Assembly: GCA_016198545.1 (NCBI GenBank)
Contig: JACQIJ010000006.1
Coordinates: 1 to 23,876, forward strand
Source of the DNA: Pseudomonadota bacterium
GTDB taxonomy: Bacteria; Pseudomonadota; Alphaproteobacteria; Micavibrionales; Micavibrionaceae
Reading direction: 5' to 3'
DNA length: 23,876 nucleotides
A program made the translations under genes and the position numbers. The notes beneath the pieces were generated by a model. It worked only from the letters and a program-made list of their open reading frames with translations. It did no database searches and was not told the origin of the DNA. Shown here one piece after another: positions 15,870 through 23,016 of the stretch. Numbering within the stretch: position 1 is the first letter of the stretch; every line of letters begins with the position of its first letter.

Positions 15870-16094
15870 ATGATGGTCTATCTTTCCGCCATAGCCGGCC
15901 TCATCTGCGGTTTTTTCGCGGGACAGGCGCTTTTATCGGTCATTCTGCGCGGCTACAGCCGGCAGGAAATTCTGGAAAAGATGAAGGGCGACAGGGGCTG
16001 GAAACTCAAGTACGGGCTTCTGAACTGGGCGGTATCTCTGGCCGGGACGTTTCTTTTTGTCTATATCTACCGTCATTATGCGGCAGGGCCTTGA
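15870..16094 (+). CDS. Small two-helix membrane protein (74 aa)
   Basis: I do not recognise a family. The protein has an N-terminal hydrophobic helix (VYLSAIAGLICGFFAGQALL), a basic, charged middle (RGYSRQEILEKMKGDRGWKLKYG) and a second helix (LNWAVSLAGTFLFVYIY), so it should be a hairpin in the inner membrane. Two ATG codons are adjacent (15870, 15873) and neither has a strong ribosome binding site. It is divergent from uppP and shares the palindrome with it. It ends 67 nt before yceI and may be co-transcribed with that gene. The small size and lack of homology leave function open. Confidence 0.55.
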   Translation: MMVYLSAIAGLICGFFAGQALLSVILRGYSRQEILEKMKGDRGWKLKYGLLNWAVSLAGTFLFVYIYRHYAAGP

Positions 16095-16147
16095 TTTTCC
16101 GCAGATGATCCTTATTTTCTCGGTTGTGCCTGAAAACCTTAATCCTC

Positions 16148-16153
16148 AAGGAG
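16148..16153 (+). promoter_or_regulatory. Ribosome binding site of yceI
   Basis: AAGGAG lies 8 nt before ATG 16162 and fixes this start over the upstream in-frame TTG/ATG codons from 16057. CCTT at 16137-16140 could pair with AAGG here (4 bp), which might weakly hide the site. Confidence 0.6.
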
Positions 16154-16161
16154 TTAATTTC

Positions 16162-16767
16162 ATGAAGAGACTGATTCTAGCTGCTGCGACTTTCGTATTG
16201 ATGATGCCCGTTCCGGCGCAAGCTCAAGTAGAGGAGTATACGCTGGAAAAACCGCATACGCAGGTCGTTTTCTCCGTCAACCATCTGGGGTTTTCAAATT
16301 CTCATGGCAAATTTCTTGATTACAGCGGAGTGTTTACGTTTGATCGCGGCAAGCCGGAAAACTCCCGTGTCGAGGCAACTGTAATAACGGCCAGTCTTTT
16401 CATGGGCGATGAAAAATGGGATCAGCATCTGAAAGGCGCCGATTTTTTTGATGTCGAGAAATTTCCGGATATGACATTCAAAAGCACAAAAATAGAGGTC
16501 CTGTCGGATAATACGGCGAATATCACGGGCGATCTGACGCTTCTGGGCGTAACGAAGCCCGTAACGCTGGCTGCGACGTTTAACAAGGCGGAAAAACACG
16601 CCTTCAGCGGGAAGCATGTCGCCGGTTTTTCCGCCCACGCGAAAATCAAGCGTTCCGATTTCGGGATGACATACGGGCTGCCGCTCGTCGGCGATGAGGT
16701 CGATATCACTATCGAGGTGGAAGGCATTCGTAACGATCCCCCGGGCATGGAGCAGGGGACGCCGTGA
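16162..16767 (+). CDS. yceI: Secreted YceI-family protein
   Basis: YceI proteins are periplasmic lipocalin-like beta-barrels that bind long isoprenoids such as polyprenyl pyrophosphates or ubiquinone precursors. The 201-aa precursor has a signal peptide (MKRLILAAATFVLMMPVPAQ, cleavage about AQA|Q near residue 21). The mature part has family segments YTLEKPHTQVVFSVNHLGFS, FTFDRGKPENSRVEATV, HLKGADFFDVEKFPDMTFKS, DLTLLGVTKPVTLAATF and KRSDFGMTYG. It overlaps the next gene in GTGA (16764-16767), so the two are translationally coupled. E. coli has a related pair, yceI with the b561 gene yceJ. The nearby uppP also acts on polyprenyl diphosphates, but a functional link is only inference. Confidence 0.93.
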   Translation: MKRLILAAATFVLMMPVPAQAQVEEYTLEKPHTQVVFSVNHLGFSNSHGKFLDYSGVFTFDRGKPENSRVEATVITASLFMGDEKWDQHLKGADFFDVEKFPDMTFKSTKIEVLSDNTANITGDLTLLGVTKPVTLAATFNKAEKHAFSGKHVAGFSAHAKIKRSDFGMTYGLPLVGDEVDITIEVEGIRNDPPGMEQGTP

Positions 16768-17885
16768 TCTGGCGCAATACGGCGGAGCGCTACGGGGGCG
16801 TTTCCAGGCTCTTTCACTGGGGCATGGCCGCGCTGGTTGTCGGTCTTTTGGGGCTCGGTCTGTATATGGTCGATCTGGAACCCGGCCCCTTGATTTTCAA
16901 CCTGTATTTCTGGCATAAGTCGCTCGGCATTACGGTGCTGGTTTTGGTCGCCGGACGGCTGGCGTGGAAGCTTTCCAATGTCCGTCCCCTGCCGCTGCCC
17001 TCCCACAGGTCGTGGGAGAAAAAGCTGGCAAAGACCGCTCATTTTTTGTTGTATCTGTGCCTTTTCGTGATGCCCCTGACCGGGTGGGCTATATCATCGG
17101 CTAAAAACTTCCCGGTCAGCGTCTTTGGTTGGTTTACGCTGCCCAGCATCTATCCTGAAAGTAAAGAGGCGGCCTCTTTTTTCGTGACCGTCCACGTTGT
17201 GCTTTCCAGGATTCTGATTGGATTGATTGTTCTTCATGCGGCGGGCGCAATAAAGCACCATATGGTTGACAAGGACGGCACGCTGCGTCGTATGCTGCCC
17301 GGCATGCGCATTGCCTTAATCAGTCTTGTCATTGCGGCGGCGTCGGGTGCGGCTTATGCCGGTTCGTCCTCTGCTCCCGTATGGATCATCGACCCTGAAA
17401 ACAGCGCCCTGACTTTTTCCGGGACGCAGATGGCCGCGGCCTTCGACGGGGAATTTAAAGAATTCGACGGCGAGATATCTTTTGATCCTCTGCGCCTGTT
17501 CGACAGCCGGGTCGAAATCAGAATCAATACGGGCAGCATTACAACCAACAGCCATGACCGCGATGCCGAAATTGTGAAGCCGGAATGGTTCAATATCGAA
17601 TCGTTTCCCGAATCCGTGTTCCGCTCGGAAAAGATAGAGAAAACCGGGGGCAATCAGTACGTTGCGCATGGCGATTTATCCATCCGCGGCGTAAAGAAGC
17701 CCGTCGAACTGCCTTTTACGCTTGAAATCACTACTGACGAAACAGGACATAAGGTCGCGGCGATGAATGGGCAGACGGTTTTACAGCGTCTTGATTTCGG
17801 TATTGGCGCAGGGCAGTGGCGCGATACGAAAGCTGTCGGTAATTCCGTAACCGTACATGTGAAATTGCGGGCTCGCCAGCAATAA
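16764..17885 (+). CDS. Cytochrome b561 - YceI fusion protein
   Basis: The 373-aa protein joins a di-heme cytochrome b561 (about 1-170) to a second YceI domain (about 203-373). The b561 half has four hydrophobic helices near 20-36, 48-66, 92-110 and 140-162. Candidate heme ligands are His18, His51, His93, His144 and His158. MRIALISLVIAAASGAAYA (181-199) follows, which looks like a complete signal peptide, then IDPENSALTFSG, FDGEFKEFDGEISFDP, HDRDAEIVKPEWFNIESFPE and GDLSIRGVKKPVELPF of the YceI fold. The start is GTG 16764 with CAGGGG about 6 nt upstream, and overlaps the yceI stop. It would take electrons to or from the quinone pool beside a periplasmic lipid-binding barrel, by inference. Confidence 0.88.
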   Translation: MIWRNTAERYGGVSRLFHWGMAALVVGLLGLGLYMVDLEPGPLIFNLYFWHKSLGITVLVLVAGRLAWKLSNVRPLPLPSHRSWEKKLAKTAHFLLYLCLFVMPLTGWAISSAKNFPVSVFGWFTLPSIYPESKEAASFFVTVHVVLSRILIGLIVLHAAGAIKHHMVDKDGTLRRMLPGMRIALISLVIAAASGAAYAGSSSAPVWIIDPENSALTFSGTQMAAAFDGEFKEFDGEISFDPLRLFDSRVEIRINTGSITTNSHDRDAEIVKPEWFNIESFPESVFRSEKIEKTGGNQYVAHGDLSIRGVKKPVELPFTLEITTDETGHKVAAMNGQTVLQRLDFGIGAGQWRDTKAVGNSVTVHVKLRARQQ

Positions 17886-17924
17886 GACGGCCTTCCGTAA
17901 AACCATCCACGCAGCAGATTCGGG

Positions 17925-17954
17925 GTGTCAAAAGTCCTTTTATTGCGGTATCCT
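17925..17954 (+). promoter_or_regulatory. Candidate GST promoter, leaderless geometry
   Basis: GTGTCA (17925-17930), 18 nt, then TATCCT (17949-17954) predicts a start at 17961, one base before the ATG at 17962. There is no Shine-Dalgarno sequence. The -35 matches 4 of 6 positions and the -10 matches 4 of 6. Confidence 0.3.
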
Positions 17955-17961
17955 TTTTCGC

Positions 17962-18630
17962 ATGAGGACATTGTTTCACTTGTGGCTCCATCCGTTTTCA
18001 CGGAAAGTGCGCGTTGCGCTGGCCGAGAAGAAACTGGCTTTTGACCTTAAGATTGAAAAAGTATGGGAGCGCCGGACGGAGTTTCTGGCATTGAACCCGG
18101 CGGGCGACGTGCCGGTCCTTATTGAACCCGACGGAACGACGCTGGCCAATAGCCAGGTAATCTGTGAATTTGTCGAAGAAGTCTATCCCGACAACAATCT
18201 GTTGGGCATCGATCCCGTGCAACGCGCGGAAACGCGGCGTCTGATCAGCTGGTTCGACGTCAAGTTCAACCGTGAAGTGACCGACAATCTCGTCGGCGAG
18301 AAGCTGATGAAGCGTTTCCTGCGGCTGGGCGAGCCGCACGGTCCGTCGATCCGGGCGGGGCATGCGAATATCCATTATCATCTCGACTATATCGGTTTCC
18401 TGATCGAAAAGCGCAAATGGCTGGCGGGGGAACAGTTTTCCCTGGCCGACATCGCTGCCGCGTCGCACCTGTCGGCTATCGACTATATTGGCGATGTGCC
18501 GTGGGAGGAGCATCAGGCTGCCCGCGACTGGTATGCGCGCGTTAAATCCCGGCCCAGTTTCCGGCCTCTTCTCGAAGACCGCATTCCCGGTTTCACGCCT
18601 GCGGGCCACTATGAAAACGTGGATTTTTAG
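17962..18630 (+). CDS. Glutathione S-transferase family protein
   Basis: The 222-aa protein has an N-terminal thioredoxin-fold domain (1-80) with HPFSRKVRVALAEK, the candidate active-site Ser13, and NPAGDVPVLIEPDG followed by LANSQVICEFVEE, the glutathione-contacting part. The C-terminal helical domain has KWLAGEQFSLADIAAASHLSAIDY, with the N-capping box and the conserved Asp. It resembles bacterial GSTs close to stringent-starvation-protein or zeta-like forms, but the exact class and substrate are not determinable. It lies upstream of glpX with a 74-nt gap. In several alphaproteobacteria that place holds homoserine dehydrogenase, which is absent here. Confidence 0.85.
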   Translation: MRTLFHLWLHPFSRKVRVALAEKKLAFDLKIEKVWERRTEFLALNPAGDVPVLIEPDGTTLANSQVICEFVEEVYPDNNLLGIDPVQRAETRRLISWFDVKFNREVTDNLVGEKLMKRFLRLGEPHGPSIRAGHANIHYHLDYIGFLIEKRKWLAGEQFSLADIAAASHLSAIDYIGDVPWEEHQAARDWYARVKSRPSFRPLLEDRIPGFTPAGHYENVDF

Positions 18631-18654
18631 ATCTTCCGTTCCAGACAAGGCGTT

Positions 18655-18684
18655 TTGCGCAGAATTTGTATTTTCTTTCATAAC
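18655..18684 (+). promoter_or_regulatory. Candidate glpX promoter
   Basis: TTGCGC (18655-18660), 18 nt, then CATAAC (18679-18684) predicts a start near 18691. A purine-rich ribosome binding region AGGGGAG (18696-18702) precedes ATG 18705. Confidence 0.3.
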
Positions 18685-18704
18685 AGGGAGAGGACAGGGG
18701 AGTC

Positions 18705-19718
18705 ATGAAAAGGATGGAAAAGACGATCGCGCACATTGCTTCGCATGACGAAAGCTTTGCGATGGACCGCAACGTCGCGCTGGAGGCTGTGCGGGTGACG
18801 GAAGCCGCCGCGCTGGCCGCTTCGCGCGAAGTCGGGCGCGGGGATGAAAAGGAAGCCGACCGCGCCGCCGTGGACGCCATGCGGCTGGCGCTCAATACCC
18901 TGAACATCAACGGCACCGTCGTGATAGGCGAAGGGGAACGCGACGAAGCGCCGATGTTATATATCGGCGAGCGCGTCGGCGCAGGCGGGCCGGATATCGA
19001 TATCGCGCTCGATCCGCTCGAAGGCACGACTATCACCGCCAAGGGCGGCCACAACGCGATGGCCGTCATCGCGCTGACCGATAAGGGCGGGTTTCTGAAC
19101 GCGCCGGATACTTATATGGAGAAGCTGGCGGTCGGGCCGGGAATACCGGAAGGTATCCTCGATCTTGATGCACCGCCCGCCGATATCGTGCGGAAGATCG
19201 CGCGGGCCAAGGGCGCGAACGTGGATGAGTTGCTGGTCTGCATTCTCGACCGTCCGCGGCATGAAAAAATTATCAAAAGCGTGCGGGAGGCAGGTGCGCG
19301 GATCTCCCTCATTCAGGATGGCGATGTCGCGGGCGTAATGGCCGCCGCCGATCCCGAAAGCGGCATTGACGTTTACATGGGGACTGGTGGTGCGCCGGAA
19401 GGCGTTCTGGCGGCTGCCGCCCTGCAATGTACCGGCGGGCGGATCATCGGTCGCCTTGTCTTCCGCAACGACGACGAAAAAGCCCGCGCTGCGAAGTGGG
19501 GAATCAAGGATCTGACGAAAATCTACTGCACTGATGAATTGGCAAAACCCGGCAATGTGATGTTCGCGGCCACCGGCGTGACGGATGGTACGATGCTGCG
19601 CGGGGTGCGGCGTTTTCCCGGCGGCGCGGTGACGCAATCCATCGTCATGCGCTCCAAATCCGGCACAATCCGCCGCATTGAGGCGACGCACGATTTTACG
19701 AAGAAGGCCGGGCGGTAA
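18705..19718 (+). CDS. glpX: Class II fructose-1,6-bisphosphatase GlpX
   Basis: GlpX hydrolyses fructose-1,6-bisphosphate to fructose-6-phosphate, a key gluconeogenic step that would be needed when growing on the amino acids that PutA and CtlX process. The 337-aa protein has the N-terminal family motif LEAVRVTEAAALAAS, metal-binding GEGERDEAPML and DPLEGTT (the class II signatures), and KGGHNAMAV, GTGGAPEGVLAAAALQ and TGVTDGTMLRGVRR toward the C-terminus. ATG 18705 has the AGGGG site 4 nt upstream; ATG 18714 is an alternative with a wider gap. It is separated from recJ by one aminotransferase gene; glpX-recJ is a common alphaproteobacterial pair. Confidence 0.94.
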   Translation: MKRMEKTIAHIASHDESFAMDRNVALEAVRVTEAAALAASREVGRGDEKEADRAAVDAMRLALNTLNINGTVVIGEGERDEAPMLYIGERVGAGGPDIDIALDPLEGTTITAKGGHNAMAVIALTDKGGFLNAPDTYMEKLAVGPGIPEGILDLDAPPADIVRKIARAKGANVDELLVCILDRPRHEKIIKSVREAGARISLIQDGDVAGVMAAADPESGIDVYMGTGGAPEGVLAAAALQCTGGRIIGRLVFRNDDEKARAAKWGIKDLTKIYCTDELAKPGNVMFAATGVTDGTMLRGVRRFPGGAVTQSIVMRSKSGTIRRIEATHDFTKKAGR

Positions 19719-19719
19719 T

Positions 19720-19748
19720 TTGTGAATTCCCGGGGGTTTTGATACAAT
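19720..19748 (+). promoter_or_regulatory. Strong candidate promoter of the class V aminotransferase gene, leaderless
   Basis: TTGTGA (19720-19725), exactly 17 nt, then TACAAT (19743-19748; 5 of 6 consensus). The predicted start is 19755-19756, that is, at the A of ATG 19756. No Shine-Dalgarno precedes the ATG. The clearest of the leaderless promoters in this window. Confidence 0.55.
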
Positions 19749-19755
19749 TCCGCAT

Positions 19756-21000
19756 ATGAAGGAAAGCTTTTCAGGTAAAACCAATAGGGGCGAGCCTGCC
19801 GGTTACAGATCTCTCTGGGATTTGAGCGGAAGTATTAACGTCAATCACGGTTCTTTCGGGGCAACGCCGAGGGTCATTCTTGAGAAACAGGCGCGGCTGG
19901 GGGCCGATATAAATTCCAACCGCGAGGCCTTTATCTGGAGCGGCGTTCATGAAAAAGTGACGGCGGCGCGGGCCGGGGTTGCCGCGTTTATAGGCGCGGA
20001 TACGGAAGATACGGTTTTCGTCGATAATGCGACGGAAGGATTCAATACGGTCATACGCTCCCTGCCGCTTGGGCCGGGGGACGAGGTTTTGCTTACGGAT
20101 CATATCTACGCAAACTTCCCCGCGCCGCTGGCATATCTGGCGAAGCGGCAGGGATTTGAGGTCAGAACGGTTGCGGTTCCCTATCCTCCGCAAAGTCCGG
20201 AGCAGATAAAGAAATCCGTTTTATCCGCTGTTACGGGCAAGACAAAGCTGGCCATCATCGACCATATCAGCAGCGCGACCGCCGTCATATTCCCTGTGAA
20301 AGAAATTGTCGCTGCCCTGAACGAATGCGGAATAGATACGTTCGTTGATGGTGCGCATGCGCCGGGTCAGGTTCCCCTGAACATGAAAGATATCGGCGCA
20401 GCGTATTATACGGGCAATCATCACAAGTGGCTCTGCGCGCCGTGGAGTTCGGCTTTTCTTCATGTCAGGAAGGACAGGCAGGAAGACATCATGCCTGTCG
20501 TCGCTTCCGGATGGGCAAAGCCGGAAAACCCCTTTGCCGAGCGGTTTGCATGGCAGGGGACGCGCGATTTTACGGCGCGCCTGTGCGTGCCGGATACGAT
20601 AAGCTATATGGCGTCGCTGCATCCGGCGGGCTGGCCGGGCATCATGAAGCGCAACCATGATCTTGCGGTCAGGACGCGGGATTTTCTTTGCGCGGAACTG
20701 AAGATGCAAAAACCCTGTCCGGAGGACATGTTCGGTTCGATGTTCACGTTGCCGCTTGGGCCGCTTGAATTTCCCGAGGAAAAGGAACGGCCGGGAAATC
20801 TCTATTCCATATTTGAAAAGAAGTACGATCACCGCGCTTACGCGGCGCAGTTCAACGGACAGCATATGTTGCGCGTTTCATGTCATCTTTACAATGATGA
20901 AAAGGATTATGAACGCCTTCCCGACGTTGTCTGCCGCATGATGAAAGATCACCGATCTGTGTCTTCCAATCCTTCCGGCGCTTTGCGCAGCCGCCTGTAG
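19756..21000 (+). CDS. Class V PLP-dependent aminotransferase, isopenicillin-N-epimerase-like
   Basis: The 414-aa protein is a fold-type I PLP enzyme close to isopenicillin N epimerase/EgtE-like members of the class V family. Family features are NVNHGSFGATP near 29, VDNATEGFNTV, VDGAHAPGQVPL with Asp198 and His201 near the pyridine ring, and GNHHKWLCAP with the PLP Schiff-base Lys224. The C-terminal part has LRVSCHLYNDEKDYERL, a typical family ending. There is no beta-lactam or ergothioneine gene nearby, so a broader role such as cysteine or amino-acid metabolism is as likely. The start ATG coincides with the promoter's predicted start site. It sits between glpX and recJ, interrupting the usual pairing. 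Confidence 0.88.
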   Translation: MKESFSGKTNRGEPAGYRSLWDLSGSINVNHGSFGATPRVILEKQARLGADINSNREAFIWSGVHEKVTAARAGVAAFIGADTEDTVFVDNATEGFNTVIRSLPLGPGDEVLLTDHIYANFPAPLAYLAKRQGFEVRTVAVPYPPQSPEQIKKSVLSAVTGKTKLAIIDHISSATAVIFPVKEIVAALNECGIDTFVDGAHAPGQVPLNMKDIGAAYYTGNHHKWLCAPWSSAFLHVRKDRQEDIMPVVASGWAKPENPFAERFAWQGTRDFTARLCVPDTISYMASLHPAGWPGIMKRNHDLAVRTRDFLCAELKMQKPCPEDMFGSMFTLPLGPLEFPEEKERPGNLYSIFEKKYDHRAYAAQFNGQHMLRVSCHLYNDEKDYERLPDVVCRMMKDHRSVSSNPSGALRSRL

Positions 21001-21097
21001 CCTGTGGATATGTGGAAATAATTTATCAGCAAGACGCCGGAACGCCAGATTTATCTATAGTCTTCTTGGTGTCCCCGTGTCTTGGTGGTTGAGGTTC

Positions 21098-22915
21098 ATG
21101 TCGTTCGATGTTGAAAATTCATTGATGCAGGCGCGGTGGGTGGCGGCTCCTGCCGATGACGATGTCGTGGCTCAGATCATGCGCGCGCACGGCATGCCGG
21201 AATTCATCGCGCGGATGCTGGCGGCGCGGAACGTCGCCGCTGACAAGATTGAAAGTTTTCTCTATCCGAAATTGGCGCGCGATTTTCCCGACCCGCTGAC
21301 TCTTGCGGGCATGGATGATGCCGCCGCTTTCGTCGCCGATGCCGTCGTTGGCGGAAGAAAAATCGGCGTGTTTGGCGATTTCGATGTCGATGGCGCGACG
21401 TCCAGTTCGCTGCTGGCGCGGTTTCTGCGCCATTGCGGCTTGAACCCGCCGCTTTACATTCCCGACCGCATGAAGGAAGGTTACGGCCCGAACGAAAACG
21501 CCCTACGCATTTTAAAGGATCAGGGCGCGGAGATCGTCATCATGTGCGACTGCGGCATCACTGCGCACAACGTGATTGCCGAAGGGCGCAAGATCGGCCT
21601 CGATATCATCGTCCTCGACCACCACGAGGCGGAGGAAAAACTTCCGCCCGCCACGCATGTCGTCAACCCGAAACGTAAGGATGATACGTCCGGCCTGTCG
21701 ATGCTGGCGGCGTGCGGGGTGACGTTCATGCTGTGCGTGGCCGTGAATGCGAAGCTGCGTACGATAAAATTTTTTGAGAAGAACGGCCTTGCGGAAGCGC
21801 CGCTGAAGGACTGGCTCGATATCGTTGCGCTGGGCACCGTATGCGACATGGTGCCGCTGACCGGCGTCAACCGCCTGATTGTCCGCGCGGGGCTGGAGCG
21901 CATGGCGAAGACGGCCAATCCCGGCCTGCGCGCGCTGCTCGATGTATCAAAGGTTTCCGGCGCGCCGACGCCCTATACGCTCGGCTTTGCGCTCGGCCCG
22001 CGTATTAACGCCGGTTCCCGCGTGCATCAGGCCGATCTCGGCGCGCGGCTGTTGTCCACCGATGATCCGGAGGAGGCGAAAAATATCGCCTGGACGCTCA
22101 ACGACTGCAACGAACAGCGCAAGGCGATGCAGGCCGGAATGTTCGAACATGCCGTCGGCATGGTGGAGGGCGAACGCCTGCATGAAAATCCCGTAATCAT
22201 CGTTGGCCATGAAAACTGGCATCCCGGCTTGTCCGGTCTGGTTGCGGGCAGGCTGAAGGAAAAATACGGCAGGCCTGCCGTATGCATCGCTTACGCGCCC
22301 GGCCATGAAGGCGGGATGGAGGGGCGCGGGTCGGGGCGATCGGTGTCCGGCGTGAACATGGGCGCGGCGTTCATCGATGCGCGGAATGAAGGATTGCTGC
22401 TGAAGGGTGGCGGGCATGCGATGGCGGCGGGTTTCACCATCCTGCCGGATCAGGTCGTGGATTTCAGCGCGTTTCTGACAAAGCATGTCACGCGGCAACT
22501 GGCTGGGCAACCGGCGGTCAGCGAGACCGTGGTGGATGCCGTCATGTCTGTGCGCGGTGCGCAGTTCGATTTCGTGAACCTGATCCAGCAGCATATGGGG
22601 CCGTTCGGGCAGGGGCATGAGGAGCCGCTGTTTATGCTGCCGAATGTGCGGGTGCACAAGGCCGATATCGTAGGCAAGGATCATGTGCGCTGCATGGTGT
22701 CCGACTGGGAAGGCGGCAGCCGGATGAAAGCGATGGCCTTCAAGGCCGCCGACACGCCGGTGGGGCAGGCGTTGCTTAAGCAGGGTCGTGACACGCCCTT
22801 CCACCTGCTTGGTCATTTAAAGCCGGATACATGGAACGGCGCGCAGCGCGTGGAAATGCACATTACCGATGCGGTTTTTGCGCTTTCCGGCATGCGGGAA
22901 CGGCAGATGGCATAA
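21098..22915 (+). CDS. recJ: Single-stranded-DNA-specific exonuclease RecJ
   Basis: RecJ is a 5'-3' single-strand DNA exonuclease of the DHH family used in recombination and mismatch repair. The 605-aa protein has the metal-binding motifs FGDFDVDG (Asp94, Asp96, Asp98), MCDCGITA, and the family name motif DHHE (174-176), with GTVCDMVPL. The DHHA1 part has GHENWHPGLSGLVAGRLKEK, MEGRGSGRSVSG and GGGHAMAAGF, and an OB-like C-terminus follows. I start at ATG 21098 with GAGG (21091-21094) close upstream; GTG 21077 would add seven residues. A weak -10 TATAGT lies at 21056-21061. The gap of 97 nt after the aminotransferase holds no other gene. Confidence 0.95.
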   Translation: MSFDVENSLMQARWVAAPADDDVVAQIMRAHGMPEFIARMLAARNVAADKIESFLYPKLARDFPDPLTLAGMDDAAAFVADAVVGGRKIGVFGDFDVDGATSSSLLARFLRHCGLNPPLYIPDRMKEGYGPNENALRILKDQGAEIVIMCDCGITAHNVIAEGRKIGLDIIVLDHHEAEEKLPPATHVVNPKRKDDTSGLSMLAACGVTFMLCVAVNAKLRTIKFFEKNGLAEAPLKDWLDIVALGTVCDMVPLTGVNRLIVRAGLERMAKTANPGLRALLDVSKVSGAPTPYTLGFALGPRINAGSRVHQADLGARLLSTDDPEEAKNIAWTLNDCNEQRKAMQAGMFEHAVGMVEGERLHENPVIIVGHENWHPGLSGLVAGRLKEKYGRPAVCIAYAPGHEGGMEGRGSGRSVSGVNMGAAFIDARNEGLLLKGGGHAMAAGFTILPDQVVDFSAFLTKHVTRQLAGQPAVSETVVDAVMSVRGAQFDFVNLIQQHMGPFGQGHEEPLFMLPNVRVHKADIVGKDHVRCMVSDWEGGSRMKAMAFKAADTPVGQALLKQGRDTPFHLLGHLKPDTWNGAQRVEMHITDAVFALSGMRERQMA

Positions 22916-22955
22916 AAAAGCGTTCCGATCCAAAAGCTTAACAAATTCCATAACG

Positions 22956-22985
22956 TTGTGTTAAAAGTCAGTTAATACTTTATTA
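22956..22985 (+). promoter_or_regulatory. Candidate promoter overlapping the CtrA-type boxes
   Basis: TTGTGT (22956-22961) followed after 18 nt by TTATTA (22980-22985) is a weak sigma-70-type pair that overlaps the boxes, so a bound CtrA would block it. If CtrA instead activates, the -10 would lie downstream near 23000-23010, where no good match is visible. Confidence 0.25.
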
Positions 22986-22986
22986 A
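22961..22986 (+). promoter_or_regulatory. Tandem CtrA-type binding site (TTAA-N7-TTAA-N7-TTAA)
   Basis: Three TTAA blocks sit at 22961, 22972 and 22983, each separated by exactly 7 nt. This gives two overlapping copies of the CtrA box TTAA-N7-TTAA known from Caulobacter and other alphaproteobacteria. The blocks are 11 bp apart, on one face of the helix. A fourth TTAA lies at 22939-22942 region (in TTAACA at 22938-22943). They lie 31 nt upstream of the TTG start of the last gene. Confidence 0.65.
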
Positions 22987-23016
22987 GAAAGTTTCCGCGA
23001 CCTGTCGGCCGTAGCC

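Noticed and set aside
15791..16108. Plus-strand frame overlapping the small membrane gene
   Set aside because: A different frame over the same bases; it reads through the palindrome and has no protein-like pattern, whereas the 15870 frame shows two clean hydrophobic helices.
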